A model generated the notes under the pieces. It had not been told where the DNA came from. It did no database searches and saw nothing but the letters and a program-made list of their open reading frames with translations. From the NCBI RefSeq assembly GCF_002858715.1, contig NZ_PJZH01000010.1, positions 1-64,000 on the forward strand: a stretch of 64,000 nt of DNA. The letters run 5' to 3'. Source of the DNA: Chimaeribacter coloradensis. Lineage in GTDB: Bacteria; Pseudomonadota; Gammaproteobacteria; Enterobacterales; Enterobacteriaceae. The translations under genes and the position numbers were made by a program. Positions 20,519 through 29,282 of the stretch are shown piece after piece (within the stretch, counting starts at the first letter, position 1; each line of letters opens with the position of its first letter).

Positions 20519-20655
20519 CGGTGGTGGCCGTTATGGCGGCCGTGGTCATGGTGGCCATGATGGCGGCCACCATGATAGTGGTCGTGGTAAATACAGCCGC
20601 TTAACAGCGTGCTCAGCAGCAAAGCGCTGCAAACAAGAGAAAATCGTTTAAACAT
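20515..20655 (-). CDS. small His-rich lipoprotein (46 aa)
   Basis: MFKRFSLVCSALLLSTLLSG then Cys forms a clear lipoprotein signal (lipobox LSGC). The mature part is about 26 residues, dominated by His, Gly, Asp and Arg in HDHYHGG and HHGHHDHG blocks. GGAG lies 10 bases before ATG 20655. It probably binds divalent metal at the envelope, but that is inferred from composition only. It overlaps the convergent AraC gene by 4 bases. Confidence 0.7.
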   Translation of the reverse strand: MFKRFSLVCSALLLSTLLSGCIYHDHYHGGRHHGHHDHGRHNGHHR

Positions 20656-21040
20656 AATGGCTAACTCCGGATGTCTGCCAACGGCAGAGGGAAATAATAA
20701 AAGAGTGACCTCCCTGTTGAGCAGCACCTTAATTCCATGCCGGAAATTAATCTATCGGAAATAGGCGGGACAGGCGTGAAATCGCGGGATTCAGACTATT
20801 CTGCCTGCGAATGAAACCGGCCTGCACATTTTTCTTTCCTGTTGGCGATCTATTAACCCGTAATAAGCCAGCGTATTATTTTCTTTATTTTACTTTAGGC
20901 AAAAATAATAACGCTTGCGTGCGCGCCATTACCGGGCGGCGGCGCGGCGTTGATTTTATGCAAAAAAACAGGCGGCCTGAATCTCATCGGTGCGCTTTTA
21001 GACCATACTTTTCTTACCTTGAGAAGTGGAGTCTCTCCCG
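20656..21040. other. intergenic region upstream of amyA
   Basis: About 385 AT-rich bases holding the promoters of the His-rich lipoprotein gene (-) and amyA (+). I see no further gene or recognised operator. Confidence 0.5.
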
Positions 21041-22534
21041 ATGAATAACCCGGTTATTTTGCAGTTCTTTCACTGGTATTACCCGGAGGGCGGAAAGCTC
21101 TGGGCGGAAATTGAGCAGCAGGCGCAGTATGTCGGTGAGTTGGGGATCAGCCACGCCTGGTTACCGCCGGCCTGTAAAGGGTCGGACGGCGGGCACTCTG
21201 TGGGGTATGACATCTATGATCATTTTGACCTGGGGGAGTTTGACCAGAAAAACAGTGTCGCAACCAAATATGGTGACAAGGCAGGGCTGTTGCGCGCGGT
21301 AGAGGCCCTTAACCATGCCGGGGTCGGCGTGATGATGGATGTGGTGCTCAACCATAAAATGGGGGCTGATGAAAAAGAGGCGGTGAAAGTAAACCGGGTG
21401 GATGAGAGCAACCGCACCGAGATTGATGACGAAGTGGTCGCCTGTGAGGCCTGGACCCGCTTTACCTTCCCGGGGCGGGCGGGGCGCTACTCCCGCTTCA
21501 TCTGGGATTACACCTGCTTCAGCGGGGTCGACCACATCGACAACCCGGAAGAGCAGGGGGTGTTTAAAATCATCAACGACTATACCGCCGAAGGGTGGAA
21601 CGTCGAGGTGGATGCGGAGTTGGGCAACTTCGACTACCTGATGGGGGCGAATATCGATTTCCGCAACCAGGCGGTGCGCGACGAGCTGGCGTACTGGGGG
21701 CGCTGGCTGCTGGAGCAGATCCCCTGCGCCGGCCTGCGGCTGGATGCCGTCAAACACATCCCGGCCTGGTTCTACCGTGACTGGCTGGCGTATGTGCAGT
21801 CACTGCGCGAAGCACCGCTGCTGGTGGTGGCGGAATACTGGTCGCCGGATCTTGAGGTGCTGAAGCACTACATTGAGCAGGTGCAGGGGCGCACCATGCT
21901 GTTTGATGTGCCGCTCTATATGAACTTTTACTGCGCATCGCAGCAGGGGGAGGACTTCGACCTCCGCACCCTGTATGACGCGACGCTGGTGGCTGACGAC
22001 CCGTTCCATGCCGTGACGCTGGTCGGCAACCATGATACTCAGCCGCTGCAGGCGCTGGAGGCCCCGGTCGAGCCGTGGTTTAAGCCGCTGGCCTATGCGC
22101 TGATCCTGCTGCGTGAGCAGGGGGTGCCGACGGTGTTCTACCCGGATCTGTTCGGGGCCGGGTATGAGGATCAGGGGCAGGACGGCAACACGCACCACAT
22201 CGGCCTGCCGGCCGTGGCGGAACTGCCCGCGCTGCTCCGGGCGCGCCAGCGCTTCGCCCACGGCATACAGACCGATTACCTCGACCACCCAAGCTGCATC
22301 GCGTTTACCCGCAGCGGCACTGACGACGCACCGGGGTGCGTGGTGGTGCTCTCTAACGGCGCGGAGGGGGAGAAAAGCGTCTGCCTGGGGGCGGGCTTCG
22401 CCAATAAAACGTGGTGCGACTACCTCGGCAAGCGGGAGGAGATCGTGACCACGGACGACGCGGGCAACGGTGTGTTTACCTGCCCCGGCGGCAGCGTGAG
22501 TGTCTGGGTGCTGGAGGAGCACAGGGAGAGTTAG
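21041..22534 (+). CDS. amyA: cytoplasmic alpha-amylase
   Basis: 497-residue GH13 enzyme (E. coli AmyA 495) without a signal peptide; hydrolyses internal alpha-1,4 bonds of maltodextrins and starch in the cytoplasm. GH13 regions: [35 protein letters not shown] (nucleophile Asp), [13 protein letters not shown] (acid/base Glu), [12 protein letters not shown] (transition-state Asp). Starts [18 protein letters not shown] at ATG 21041, preceded by GTGGAG; the in-frame 5-residue extension is unnecessary. Confidence 0.95.
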   Translation: MNNPVILQFFHWYYPEGGKLWAEIEQQAQYVGELGISHAWLPPACKGSDGGHSVGYDIYDHFDLGEFDQKNSVATKYGDKAGLLRAVEALNHAGVGVMMDVVLNHKMGADEKEAVKVNRVDESNRTEIDDEVVACEAWTRFTFPGRAGRYSRFIWDYTCFSGVDHIDNPEEQGVFKIINDYTAEGWNVEVDAELGNFDYLMGANIDFRNQAVRDELAYWGRWLLEQIPCAGLRLDAVKHIPAWFYRDWLAYVQSLREAPLLVVAEYWSPDLEVLKHYIEQVQGRTMLFDVPLYMNFYCASQQGEDFDLRTLYDATLVADDPFHAVTLVGNHDTQPLQALEAPVEPWFKPLAYALILLREQGVPTVFYPDLFGAGYEDQGQDGNTHHIGLPAVAELPALLRARQRFAHGIQTDYLDHPSCIAFTRSGTDDAPGCVVVLSNGAEGEKSVCLGAGFANKTWCDYLGKREEIVTTDDAGNGVFTCPGGSVSVWVLEEHRES

Positions 22535-22539
22535 AAAAC

Positions 22540-22560
22540 GCGGGCCGGCAGACAGCCCGC
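22540..22560 (-). terminator. possible terminator between amyA and the GST gene
   Basis: GCGGGC...GCCCGC hairpin with 9-base loop in the 43-base gap of two convergent genes; followed on the minus strand by GTTTTC. Modest strength. Confidence 0.5.
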
Positions 22561-22577
22561 AAAAAGAGGCCGGGCCT

Positions 22578-23219
22578 TTACCTGGCGCGCAGCGCCTCGT
22601 AAGAGACCATCACATGCTTCTGGTAGGCCGGGCGCGTGGTCAGGCGCTGGTAATAGGCGGCCAGCGCCGGAAGGTCCGGCCGATCGAGGTCAATGTCGTA
22701 GTAGCGGTAGAGCAGGTGGCCGAACTGAATATCCGCCAGCGTCATCTCATCACCGGCCAGCCAGGGATGGCGCGCCAGCTGCTGTTCTGCCCGCTGCAGG
22801 AAAGGCGTCAGCTTCTCCATGCCTTTGGCGATCAGTGCCTCGTCCCGGTCTCTGGCGGCGGTGCGGACTTTCTGCCAGAAAATCGGGCCGGTAAAATTCT
22901 GTGAGATATTAATCTTGGCCCACTCTGCCCACATGTCGACGTGCGCTCTGGCCGCCAGCTCCTCCGGCCAGAACGGCGCGGTGCCGTAGCGGGTCGCCAG
23001 GTAGCGCAGAATCGCCCCGCTTTCCCACAGGGGGGCGTTTTCCCCGTCCCGGATCACCGGCACGGTGCCGTTCGGGTTCATCGCCAGGAATTCCGGCGTA
23101 TGGTTACCCCCATAGACATGGCCGATATCATAGCGCTGGTAGTCCAGCTTCAGCTCACCGACACACCACATCACCGCCTGAACATTTGAAGACGTTTTCC
23201 TGCCCCAGATTTGCAGCAT
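22578..23219 (-). CDS. glutathione S-transferase family protein
   Basis: 213 residues. The N-terminal thioredoxin fold has Ser in the SSNVQAVMWCVGEL catalytic region, the cis-Pro motif NPNGTVPVIRD and the GSH-binding LWESGAILRYLA. The all-helical C-terminal domain has the N-capping DEMTLADIQFG motif. ATG 23219 follows AAGGGGAAAAG and begins MLQIWGRKTSSN; the 30-residue upstream extension is not conserved. Substrate unknown. Monocistronic by appearance. Confidence 0.88.
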   Translation of the reverse strand: MLQIWGRKTSSNVQAVMWCVGELKLDYQRYDIGHVYGGNHTPEFLAMNPNGTVPVIRDGENAPLWESGAILRYLATRYGTAPFWPEELAARAHVDMWAEWAKINISQNFTGPIFWQKVRTAARDRDEALIAKGMEKLTPFLQRAEQQLARHPWLAGDEMTLADIQFGHLLYRYYDIDLDRPDLPALAAYYQRLTTRPAYQKHVMVSYEALRAR

Positions 23220-23315
23220 CACTTTTCCCCTTGGTATGGATACCCGGCACAGCCTATCAGGCATGACGAGAGACCGGCGGAATTTCAGACTTTGCCGCGG
23301 GTGCGGCAAGACGCA

Positions 23316-23609
23316 TTACAGTGACAGCGCATCCGTATCACTGAGGCGCATATCGCGGCCGGGGCGGTTTTGCAGCAGGATTTGCCAGAGGCGGGGGCGG
23401 AAAGGGGTCGCATTGACCACATCGATCACCTGATCAGGGTTGCGGTTGAGCTGATAGCCGCGCCGGGCCGGCGTCAGCCGATCGCCTGAGCGGAGTTTCA
23501 GCGGGGTGACGGTCCAGACAATCAGTTTCAAATGCTTCGGGGAGATGACACACACAAAGGTCATATTACTGCGCGGGCACACTACACTATCGATGACTCT
23601 CCACTCCAT
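23316..23609 (-). CDS. hypothetical protein, 97 aa
   Basis: Starts MEWRVIDSVVCPRSNMTFVC at ATG 23609 with a very strong AAGGAGATCC site 4 bases upstream, so it is probably translated. No signal peptide or membrane helix; basic, no repeats. I do not recognise the family. The gene lies 96 bases upstream of the GST gene on the same strand. Confidence 0.6.
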   Translation of the reverse strand: MEWRVIDSVVCPRSNMTFVCVISPKHLKLIVWTVTPLKLRSGDRLTPARRGYQLNRNPDQVIDVVNATPFRPRLWQILLQNRPGRDMRLSDTDALSL

Positions 23610-24003
23610 CGGGATCTCCTTATACGTCAAGCCGTGAGGGCAGCGGTAGGGCAATTTTCAGAATAAATTAAATGTAATTTAATTTTAAATAACATTATGT
23701 GTTAATCACTTGCCTTAATAGAAGTAAAAAATGGCGTAACCTCAGGATTTCATGATCCTGATCAATTTCAGGCAGCCCAGGATATGATTGTGATATTTTA
23801 TTTATTTACAGAGACTTAAATAAAATCAGGTGCGTGGTTAACGGCGTTCTGCCATGAAGACTTCGTGGGGTTTCCCGAATATTCTGGCATCCGTCCACTG
23901 CATTTACCTATATGCTTCACGATGGAAAAAAGTCTGCGATGCGTTCCGGCGTATAAGAAGCCAGACACCTTCACCTGTTGATGACTAACGGAAAACACCC
24001 GCT
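23610..24003. other. intergenic region without a recognised feature
   Basis: AT-rich stretch between a hypothetical gene (-) and the mechanosensitive channel gene (+). Short frames have no ribosome-binding site or family resemblance. Confidence 0.5.
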
Positions 24004-26430
24004 ATGCCGACCACACCCCTGCGCATAATGCGCCTGCTCCTTGCTTTATTGCTGTTTACGCCTTTACTGTTTAACCCCGCCTATGCCGCACCCGATGATA
24101 CCGCCACCGGTGAGACCGCTGCGAAACCGGCACCGGTTAATGCACCGGCCACGCTGGCCCAGTTACAGAAACGGCTGGATAACATCAAACAACAGGTTTC
24201 CAACACCACCAGTGATAACAAGCTCAGCGCGCTGAATGACAGCACGCTGCAACTGGCGGGGGATGCCGACGCGCTCAATACCGCCCTGCAACCGCTGCTG
24301 GCACAGGTGCAGGCGCAACTGGGCGTTCTCGGCCCGGCCCCTGCGGATGACGCGCTGGCTGAGACGGCAGATGTGGCCAAACAGCGCACCTCGCTGAATA
24401 ACCGGCAGGAGCAGTTGCAGGATCAGATTGGGCAGGCCACGGCAATCAACAGTGCGGCCACTAACTTATCCGCCCAGATCACTGCGCTGCGCCGTAATGC
24501 GCTGAAAACGCAACTGGCGCTGAACACCGGCAGCATCCTCAGCCACCGCTTCTGGTCACCTTTACTTGATGGACAGGCCAATGATGCGCGCCGTTTTTCT
24601 ACCTTTGGCGAACAGCTTTCTGCCAGCCTTGCGATAGCCTGGTCGCCGGAATGGCGTTACGGCTCCCTGCTGCTGCTGGCCGCCGCGCTGGCGATTGGCC
24701 TGTTCGGCCGCCGGCTGCTGGATAAACCGCTGACCTTGCTGGTGCTGAAAGTGCTGCCGGTCGGACGCCTGCGCCGCAGCGGGCTGGCCGCGGGCACCGC
24801 GCTTTCCGTGCTGCTCTCCGCCGGGATTGCCGTGCATCTGATTTGCCAGATCGTGACCCGTGAAGAGAATGTGGCACCGCTGGTACAGGATTACGCTGAA
24901 GCGCTGATTAACCTGACGCTGTTCTCCGCCCTGATCGCCGGGTTAGGGCAGGCGCTGCTTGCGAATCAGCACCCCTCCTGGCGGCTGCCGGCCATCGCCG
25001 ATGAGATTGCCCGTACCCTGAACCCGTTCCCGCTGCTGCTGGCGAGCTTTATCCTGATCTTTGGCGCGGTAGAGCAGCTCAACAACCTGATTGGTGCCAG
25101 CGTGCCTACCAGCCTGCTGGGCAATGGCCTCGCCTCGCTGCTGGTGGCGCTCACCGCCATTGTGGGGCCGATGCGGGTGAACCGCCTGCGCCGCCGCTTT
25201 ATCGCCGAGGGCCAGACCCCGGAGGTGCGCTCTACGCTCGCCGGGCTGCTGCACCTGGCGACCAGCGTCACGGCGTTCGCTATTCTGATGGCGCTGCTGG
25301 TGGGGTACATTCCGCTGGCGCGCTTCCTCACCTATGAGCTGATCTGGATTGGGCTGGTTCTCGGCTGCCTCTACTTGTTGCTTAACCTGATCACCGATGT
25401 ATGCGACAGCCTCTTTTCGCCCACCACCGCCAGCGGCAAGATCATCAAAAATTCCCTGAATATTGATGACCGCCACCTGACGCTGGCCGCCACGCTCTTC
25501 TCGGCGATCGGTAAAACCATCGTTATTCTGCTGGCCGCCGTCGCCATCCTGAACGGGACGTTCGGCACCACCACGCCGCTGGAACTGATCAGTAAAGTCG
25601 TCGATATCTGGGGCGGTAAAGGGCTGGAGAAGCTCAATATCGTGCCTGCCCAGCTGATCAATGCGATCATCTGCCTGGTGGTCGGTCTGGTGGTGCTGCG
25701 CACCGCACGGCGCTGGCTGGATAACGATTTCCTGCCCAAGACCATGATGGACAAAGGCATCCGCGCCTCGCTGGTGACGCTGTTCAGCAACGTGGGCTAT
25801 GTGCTGGTGATTCTGATCACCTTGTCTGCGATGGGGATTCAGTGGAACAAGCTGGCCTGGATTGTGAGTGCGTTGTCAGTAGGTATCGGTTTTGGCTTGC
25901 AGGAGATTGTGAAGAACTTTATCTCCGGCCTGATCCTGCTTACCGAGCGCCCGGTAAAAGTGGGTGACCTGATTACCATCAGCGGCGTGGAGGGGGACAT
26001 CCGCCGGATTAACGTGCGTGCTACGGAGATTCAACTGGCTGACCGCTCAACGGTGATTGTGCCGAACTCCCAGCTGATTTCCCAGAATGTGCGTAACGCC
26101 ACCATGGGCAATGCGCAGGGGGTCGCGACCATTGCGCTGACCTTCCCGCTCGACATCGACCCGGAGCAGGTGCGTAATATTCTGCTGGAGGCCTATGAGG
26201 CTCATGAGGCGATTCTGGATACCCCGGCGCCGTCGGTGACCTTCAGCCAGCTGGCACCCACCGGCATCGTGCTCAGTGTGACCGGCTACGTAAACAGCCC
26301 GCGCATTGTCGGCGGCACCAAAAGTGCCCTGTTGTACGACATCCTCAAACGCCTGCGTGCCGCAGAGGTCTCTCTGTCAATGCCACAGAAGATGATCCTG
26401 GAAACGCCGGATCAGCAGCAAAGCGCCTGA
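24004..26430 (+). CDS. DUF3772 / MscS-type mechanosensitive channel
   Basis: 808 residues. The signal peptide ends in NPAYAAP (about residue 29). A periplasmic coiled-coil DUF3772 region (about 45-190) is followed by roughly ten membrane helices. The pore and beta domain are the MscS signature: WIVSALSVGIGFGLQEIVKN, FISGLILLTERPVKVGDLI, and IVPNSQLISQNVRN. It opens under membrane tension to release solutes on osmotic downshock. It resembles E. coli YbiO/MscK relatives in architecture but I do not assign a symbol. Convergent with the ssrA-proximal island boundary; strong terminator follows. Confidence 0.87.
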   Translation: MPTTPLRIMRLLLALLLFTPLLFNPAYAAPDDTATGETAAKPAPVNAPATLAQLQKRLDNIKQQVSNTTSDNKLSALNDSTLQLAGDADALNTALQPLLAQVQAQLGVLGPAPADDALAETADVAKQRTSLNNRQEQLQDQIGQATAINSAATNLSAQITALRRNALKTQLALNTGSILSHRFWSPLLDGQANDARRFSTFGEQLSASLAIAWSPEWRYGSLLLLAAALAIGLFGRRLLDKPLTLLVLKVLPVGRLRRSGLAAGTALSVLLSAGIAVHLICQIVTREENVAPLVQDYAEALINLTLFSALIAGLGQALLANQHPSWRLPAIADEIARTLNPFPLLLASFILIFGAVEQLNNLIGASVPTSLLGNGLASLLVALTAIVGPMRVNRLRRRFIAEGQTPEVRSTLAGLLHLATSVTAFAILMALLVGYIPLARFLTYELIWIGLVLGCLYLLLNLITDVCDSLFSPTTASGKIIKNSLNIDDRHLTLAATLFSAIGKTIVILLAAVAILNGTFGTTTPLELISKVVDIWGGKGLEKLNIVPAQLINAIICLVVGLVVLRTARRWLDNDFLPKTMMDKGIRASLVTLFSNVGYVLVILITLSAMGIQWNKLAWIVSALSVGIGFGLQEIVKNFISGLILLTERPVKVGDLITISGVEGDIRRINVRATEIQLADRSTVIVPNSQLISQNVRNATMGNAQGVATIALTFPLDIDPEQVRNILLEAYEAHEAILDTPAPSVTFSQLAPTGIVLSVTGYVNSPRIVGGTKSALLYDILKRLRAAEVSLSMPQKMILETPDQQQSA

Positions 26431-26456
26431 CGTTCCGCCTTCCTTCCTGCCTTTAC

Positions 26457-26483
26457 AAGCACACCTTCGGGTGTGCTTTTTTA
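26457..26483 (+). terminator. terminator of the mechanosensitive channel gene
   Basis: AAGCACACC, tetraloop TTCG, GGTGTGCTT followed by TTTT: 9-bp stem, 26 bases past the stop. Confidence 0.93.
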
Positions 26484-26534
26484 TGGCGGGTTTGCCAAAG
26501 GCAGAGAAGGGGCCGGCCCAGCAGCTCACAGCCA

Positions 26535-26573
26535 ATAAAAAAGCCGCAAACCCTTGCGGGCTGCGGCTTTCTT
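26535..26573 (-). terminator. minus-strand terminator at left island end, probably the displaced original ssrA terminator
   Basis: AAGCCGCA.../TGCGGCTT stem with TTTTTT on the minus strand. No minus-strand gene ends here except the island's first gene 240 bases away. Reading right to left, this is a degenerate ssrA 3' end (26614-26635), a TTCCGG/CCGGAA hairpin, then this terminator. That is the same order as ssrA 3' end, CATCGG/CCGATG hairpin and terminator at 48409-48363. I infer it is the ancestral ssrA downstream region separated by island insertion. Confidence 0.7.
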
Positions 26574-26613
26574 ACTGTTTCCGGCCTTATCTGGTGATAA
26601 CCGGAAGCTTGTT

Positions 26614-26635
26614 TGGTGGGCTGGCGGAGTCTGAA
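26614..26635 (-). repeat. degenerate attachment-site copy (left, relic of the ssrA 3' end)
   Basis: TGGTGG-GCTGGCGGAGTCTG aligns with TGGTGGAGCTGGGGGGATTT at 48409 with one gap and four substitutions through the following GAA. The similarity continues outward into a hairpin and terminator. Too diverged to be a functional attL, which suggests an old, fixed insertion or a decayed end. Confidence 0.55.
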
Positions 26636-26689
26636 TTGGTTGTGTAACTTGTTGTTTGATAAGTTTTAACCTTCAATTCAATTTTCAAT

Positions 26690-26713
26690 TTGGTCCCATT
26701 GTTGGTCCTAAAA
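26690..26713 (+). repeat. terminal direct repeat, left copy (possible integrase arm site)
   Basis: 24-bp element of form TTGGNCC(Y)AT...TGGNCCTAAAA, matching 18 of 24 positions with 48254-48277 in the same orientation. One copy inside each island end suggests integrase or excisionase arm-type binding sites. Confidence 0.5.
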
Positions 26714-26816
26714 GAAAATGTCAGGTATTTTGCAGGCAGGGGAGGTTACAGCAGGAGTCTCTTCGTCTGTGAGATTAGCATTTTGCTTTCCTTTAGTCTG
26801 CTCTGTATTTAACCGT

Positions 26817-27146
26817 TTATTTCACGTTAGCTTTTAGCAAGCCGGTAGATCGCCTTGCTCGCAGAATATCCACTACGGAAATATACGGGGTTTGTTCTTG
26901 CCACGAAAATCCCTTCTGGTCGATACGAACCAGTTCGTACTTTTCCACCAGAAAATTCACCGCATCGGCAAGCGTTATTCCCGCGTCAATATGTTCCTCA
27001 ATAGTCGCGTCGTCGTGGAATGGCGTGTCATTAAGTGTCAGGCCGTAATGGTGCTCCAGCAGATACGTTAAAAGCTGCTGCCACACCATTACGGGCGACA
27101 GACGTGACGAAACCGGCACCTTAGCCGGTACAGTTGAAATGTGCAT
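26817..27146 (-). CDS. cbtA: CbtA/YeeV-family toxin
   Basis: 109-residue toxin of the type IV CbtA-CbeA system; in E. coli it binds MreB and FtsZ and disturbs cell shape. Strong matches: [34 protein letters not shown] and [12 protein letters not shown]. It ends shortly after that last motif, about 15 residues before the usual C-terminus (YRTVNNITLGKYPEAK in the E. coli protein), so activity may differ. It follows cbeA by 36 bases on the same strand, the standard order antitoxin-toxin. Confidence 0.9.
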   Translation of the reverse strand: MHISTVPAKVPVSSRLSPVMVWQQLLTYLLEHHYGLTLNDTPFHDDATIEEHIDAGITLADAVNFLVEKYELVRIDQKGFSWQEQTPYISVVDILRARRSTGLLKANVK

Positions 27147-27182
27147 GGATAGAATCCTGAGAAAAGAAGAAGAGAGAAGGTG

Positions 27183-27506
27183 TTACTGAGTTGGATAGAT
27201 AGAAATGTAAACGTAGCCGCAGCTACCACAGGTATCAGCTATGCAGGTTAAACTCGCAAGTTGAATGGTCACCTGATGTTGCTGCTGTGGATTTAGTTCA
27301 CCGGAACGCAACATATTTTCTAACTGCTCTATAAACAGTGGGAAAGCCTGTTCCAGGCTCTGTAGCTGCTCTGGGCTAAAGCTTCCCGTCAAACCAGCCC
27401 TGTCAGCCAGGTAATGCAGCCGGTTGCCTTCCTGAACTAATCTTGCGCCAAATCGAGGGGTGATATCACTTTGTAGCCCCCATTCATGGGGTGGTGTGAA
27501 TGGCAT
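27183..27506 (-). CDS. cbeA: CbeA/YeeU-family antitoxin
   Basis: 107 residues. Opening TPPHEWGLQSDITPRFGARL and the later RLHYLADRAGLTGSFSPEQL and CGSCGYVYISIYPT are hallmarks of CbeA. It counteracts CbtA by stabilising MreB/FtsZ polymers rather than by binding the toxin. Preceded 12 bases upstream by the radC-like gene, forming a radC-cbeA-cbtA operon as in E. coli yeeSTUV. Confidence 0.92.
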   Translation of the reverse strand: MPFTPPHEWGLQSDITPRFGARLVQEGNRLHYLADRAGLTGSFSPEQLQSLEQAFPLFIEQLENMLRSGELNPQQQHQVTIQLASLTCIADTCGSCGYVYISIYPTQ

Positions 27507-27518
27507 GAAAACCTCCGT

Positions 27519-27989
27519 TTAAAGCAAACCCTGCTCAGCAAAAGAAACCACTTCATTCCCAATAACCAAATGATCCAGCACTCGCACTTCTACCAGTGCT
27601 AACGCCTTCACTATTCGCTGGGTGATGTGTTTATCCTGCTGACTGATTTCTGTCGTACCTGATGGATGGTTATGCGCCAGAATTACCGCAGCGGCATTGT
27701 GCTTCAGAGCCAATTTAACTACTTCGCGGGGATGAACTTCGGTATGGCTGAGTGTGCCGGTAAATAGAGTTTCGCATCCCAGTAAGCAGTGCTGATTGTC
27801 GAGATACATCACGATAAAAACTTCACGCTCCTGATGAGCCATCTGTAATTGCAGCCAGGTCTTAGTGAAGCTGGTGGAGGTAAATGGCTCACTCGGTTGA
27901 CGCTGATATTTCTCCAGTAGGCGTAATGCCCGACGAATGACGCGTTGCTCGTTTGCAGGAAATACCGGGGATAAATTAAATACAGACAT
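27519..27989 (-). CDS. RadC-like JAB/MPN domain protein (YeeS/YfjY type)
   Basis: 156 residues with the JAMM metalloprotease-like motif: [19 protein letters not shown] (HxHP(S)G then the S..D ligand) and upstream [14 protein letters not shown]-like segment [20 protein letters not shown]. Carried by most CP4-like islands next to cbeA/cbtA. Despite the name it is not required for radiation resistance; molecular role unknown. Co-directional with and upstream of cbeA. Confidence 0.92.
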   Translation of the reverse strand: MSVFNLSPVFPANEQRVIRRALRLLEKYQRQPSEPFTSTSFTKTWLQLQMAHQEREVFIVMYLDNQHCLLGCETLFTGTLSHTEVHPREVVKLALKHNAAAVILAHNHPSGTTEISQQDKHITQRIVKALALVEVRVLDHLVIGNEVVSFAEQGLL

Positions 27990-28059
27990 ATTTGTTCCTT
28001 AAAACAAAAAGCCTCGCCGGTTTATTGGCAAGGCCTGAGGGAAGGGATAATAAAAAGGT

Positions 28060-28878
28060 TCATGAGACAAGCTGCAGCATATTCTCGGCCATCACCCACA
28101 GGGCGCGATTGAGTTTCACATCACCATCGATACCTTTTACAGCACGGGTATGTGCACGTTTGCCTTTAGTCGTTCGTCCCGACAACCCGCCTTTTATCAA
28201 GTTCTCCTGAATGCGCTGGTAAGTCGTCCACAGGTCATTGCTCTCATCCTGCCAGCGGCGCGGGGAAAGGATCTGCGATTCCGTCACCGGCTGATGCTCT
28301 TCACCAAAGCGATAGGTTAATGCCGCTTTCGCCATCGCCTGCTGTGCTGGTGGCGGTAACAAAAGCGACTGCATGGCATCGCGCTTCTCCTCCACCCGGT
28401 CAAATATCCCCAGCACTTCGTAAGCCCCTTCAATGACTTTCTCCACCACGTTGCCTTTATGCGGCACACGTACCTCACCAAAGCTCTCACCGCAAATCAG
28501 CCCGTTCTGGCAGACTGCACGAAATAGCCCCGGCAACATCTGGTATGAGCTGGAGCCGTCATGGCTGTTAAGCAGAATGATTTCCGGCACCTGCTTACCG
28601 GTTATTTGCCCTTCACGGCGCAGGCGCAGCATGTGTTTCGTGTGCTCTCGCTTGCTTTGGTCGCGCACACGAGTCTGGCAGGCAAAGAATGGCTGAAAGC
28701 CTTCACGCTGCAGGTTATCAAGCAGGGTAATGGTCGGGATGTAGGTGTACCGCTCACTACGAGATTCATGTTTTTCTTCGCTGAACACACTCGGGACATA
28801 GTGCGCTAGTTCATCTCGGGTTAATGGACGATCACGGCGAACGAGATTGACCGCACCAAATCGGCTTGCTAATCGCAT
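28060..28878 (-). CDS. yfjQ: YfjQ, DUF932-family protein
   Basis: 272 residues, full length and closely matching E. coli CP4-57 YfjQ (273): starts MRLASRFGAVNLVRRDRPLT, with PEIILLNSHDGSSSYQMLPG and SDLWTTYQRIQENLIKGGLS-like text (here NDLWTTYQRIQENLIKGGLS). DUF932 proteins are common on plasmids and islands and have been suggested to take part in conjugation or recombination; function unproven. Separated from the radC-like gene by 70 bases on the same strand. Confidence 0.92.
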   Translation of the reverse strand: MRLASRFGAVNLVRRDRPLTRDELAHYVPSVFSEEKHESRSERYTYIPTITLLDNLQREGFQPFFACQTRVRDQSKREHTKHMLRLRREGQITGKQVPEIILLNSHDGSSSYQMLPGLFRAVCQNGLICGESFGEVRVPHKGNVVEKVIEGAYEVLGIFDRVEEKRDAMQSLLLPPPAQQAMAKAALTYRFGEEHQPVTESQILSPRRWQDESNDLWTTYQRIQENLIKGGLSGRTTKGKRAHTRAVKGIDGDVKLNRALWVMAENMLQLVS

Positions 28879-29282
28879 GGAATAACTCCTTATTAATAAA
28901 AATAAATCCCTTGTTCATGATGGAGCAAGAGTTAGATTTTTTTAATGATAAAATAATGTTGCATTCGGTTGGGTGATATAGATGTGATTAAAGTTCTATC
29001 TGGGTTTTTATTATCTATTATATGTGATAACTCCAGACCAAAATTTAATGTGCTGGAGTTTAAGTTTGTCAAAAATAATAGATTTTTTCTTTTATTTTCA
29101 TTTTTACGATTTGTAGATAGCTAATGGCGTTTGTCTATGTAGGGATCATGTGAGAGTTATTGTTAAGTGATAACAGGTTAGTTATAACAGGACTCATTCT
29201 AAGTAAATATCATGACGTAGTTACTGTATGTTAGTAATGTAAATTTAAGATTTAAATGATGTAATCAGTGGTGGAGTAGATT
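28879..29282. other. AT-rich intergenic region
   Basis: 400 bases between divergent yfjQ and the Gp2-like gene. Very AT-rich with several TATAAT-like and TTGT boxes; no gene or clear structured element. It must hold both promoters. Confidence 0.5.
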
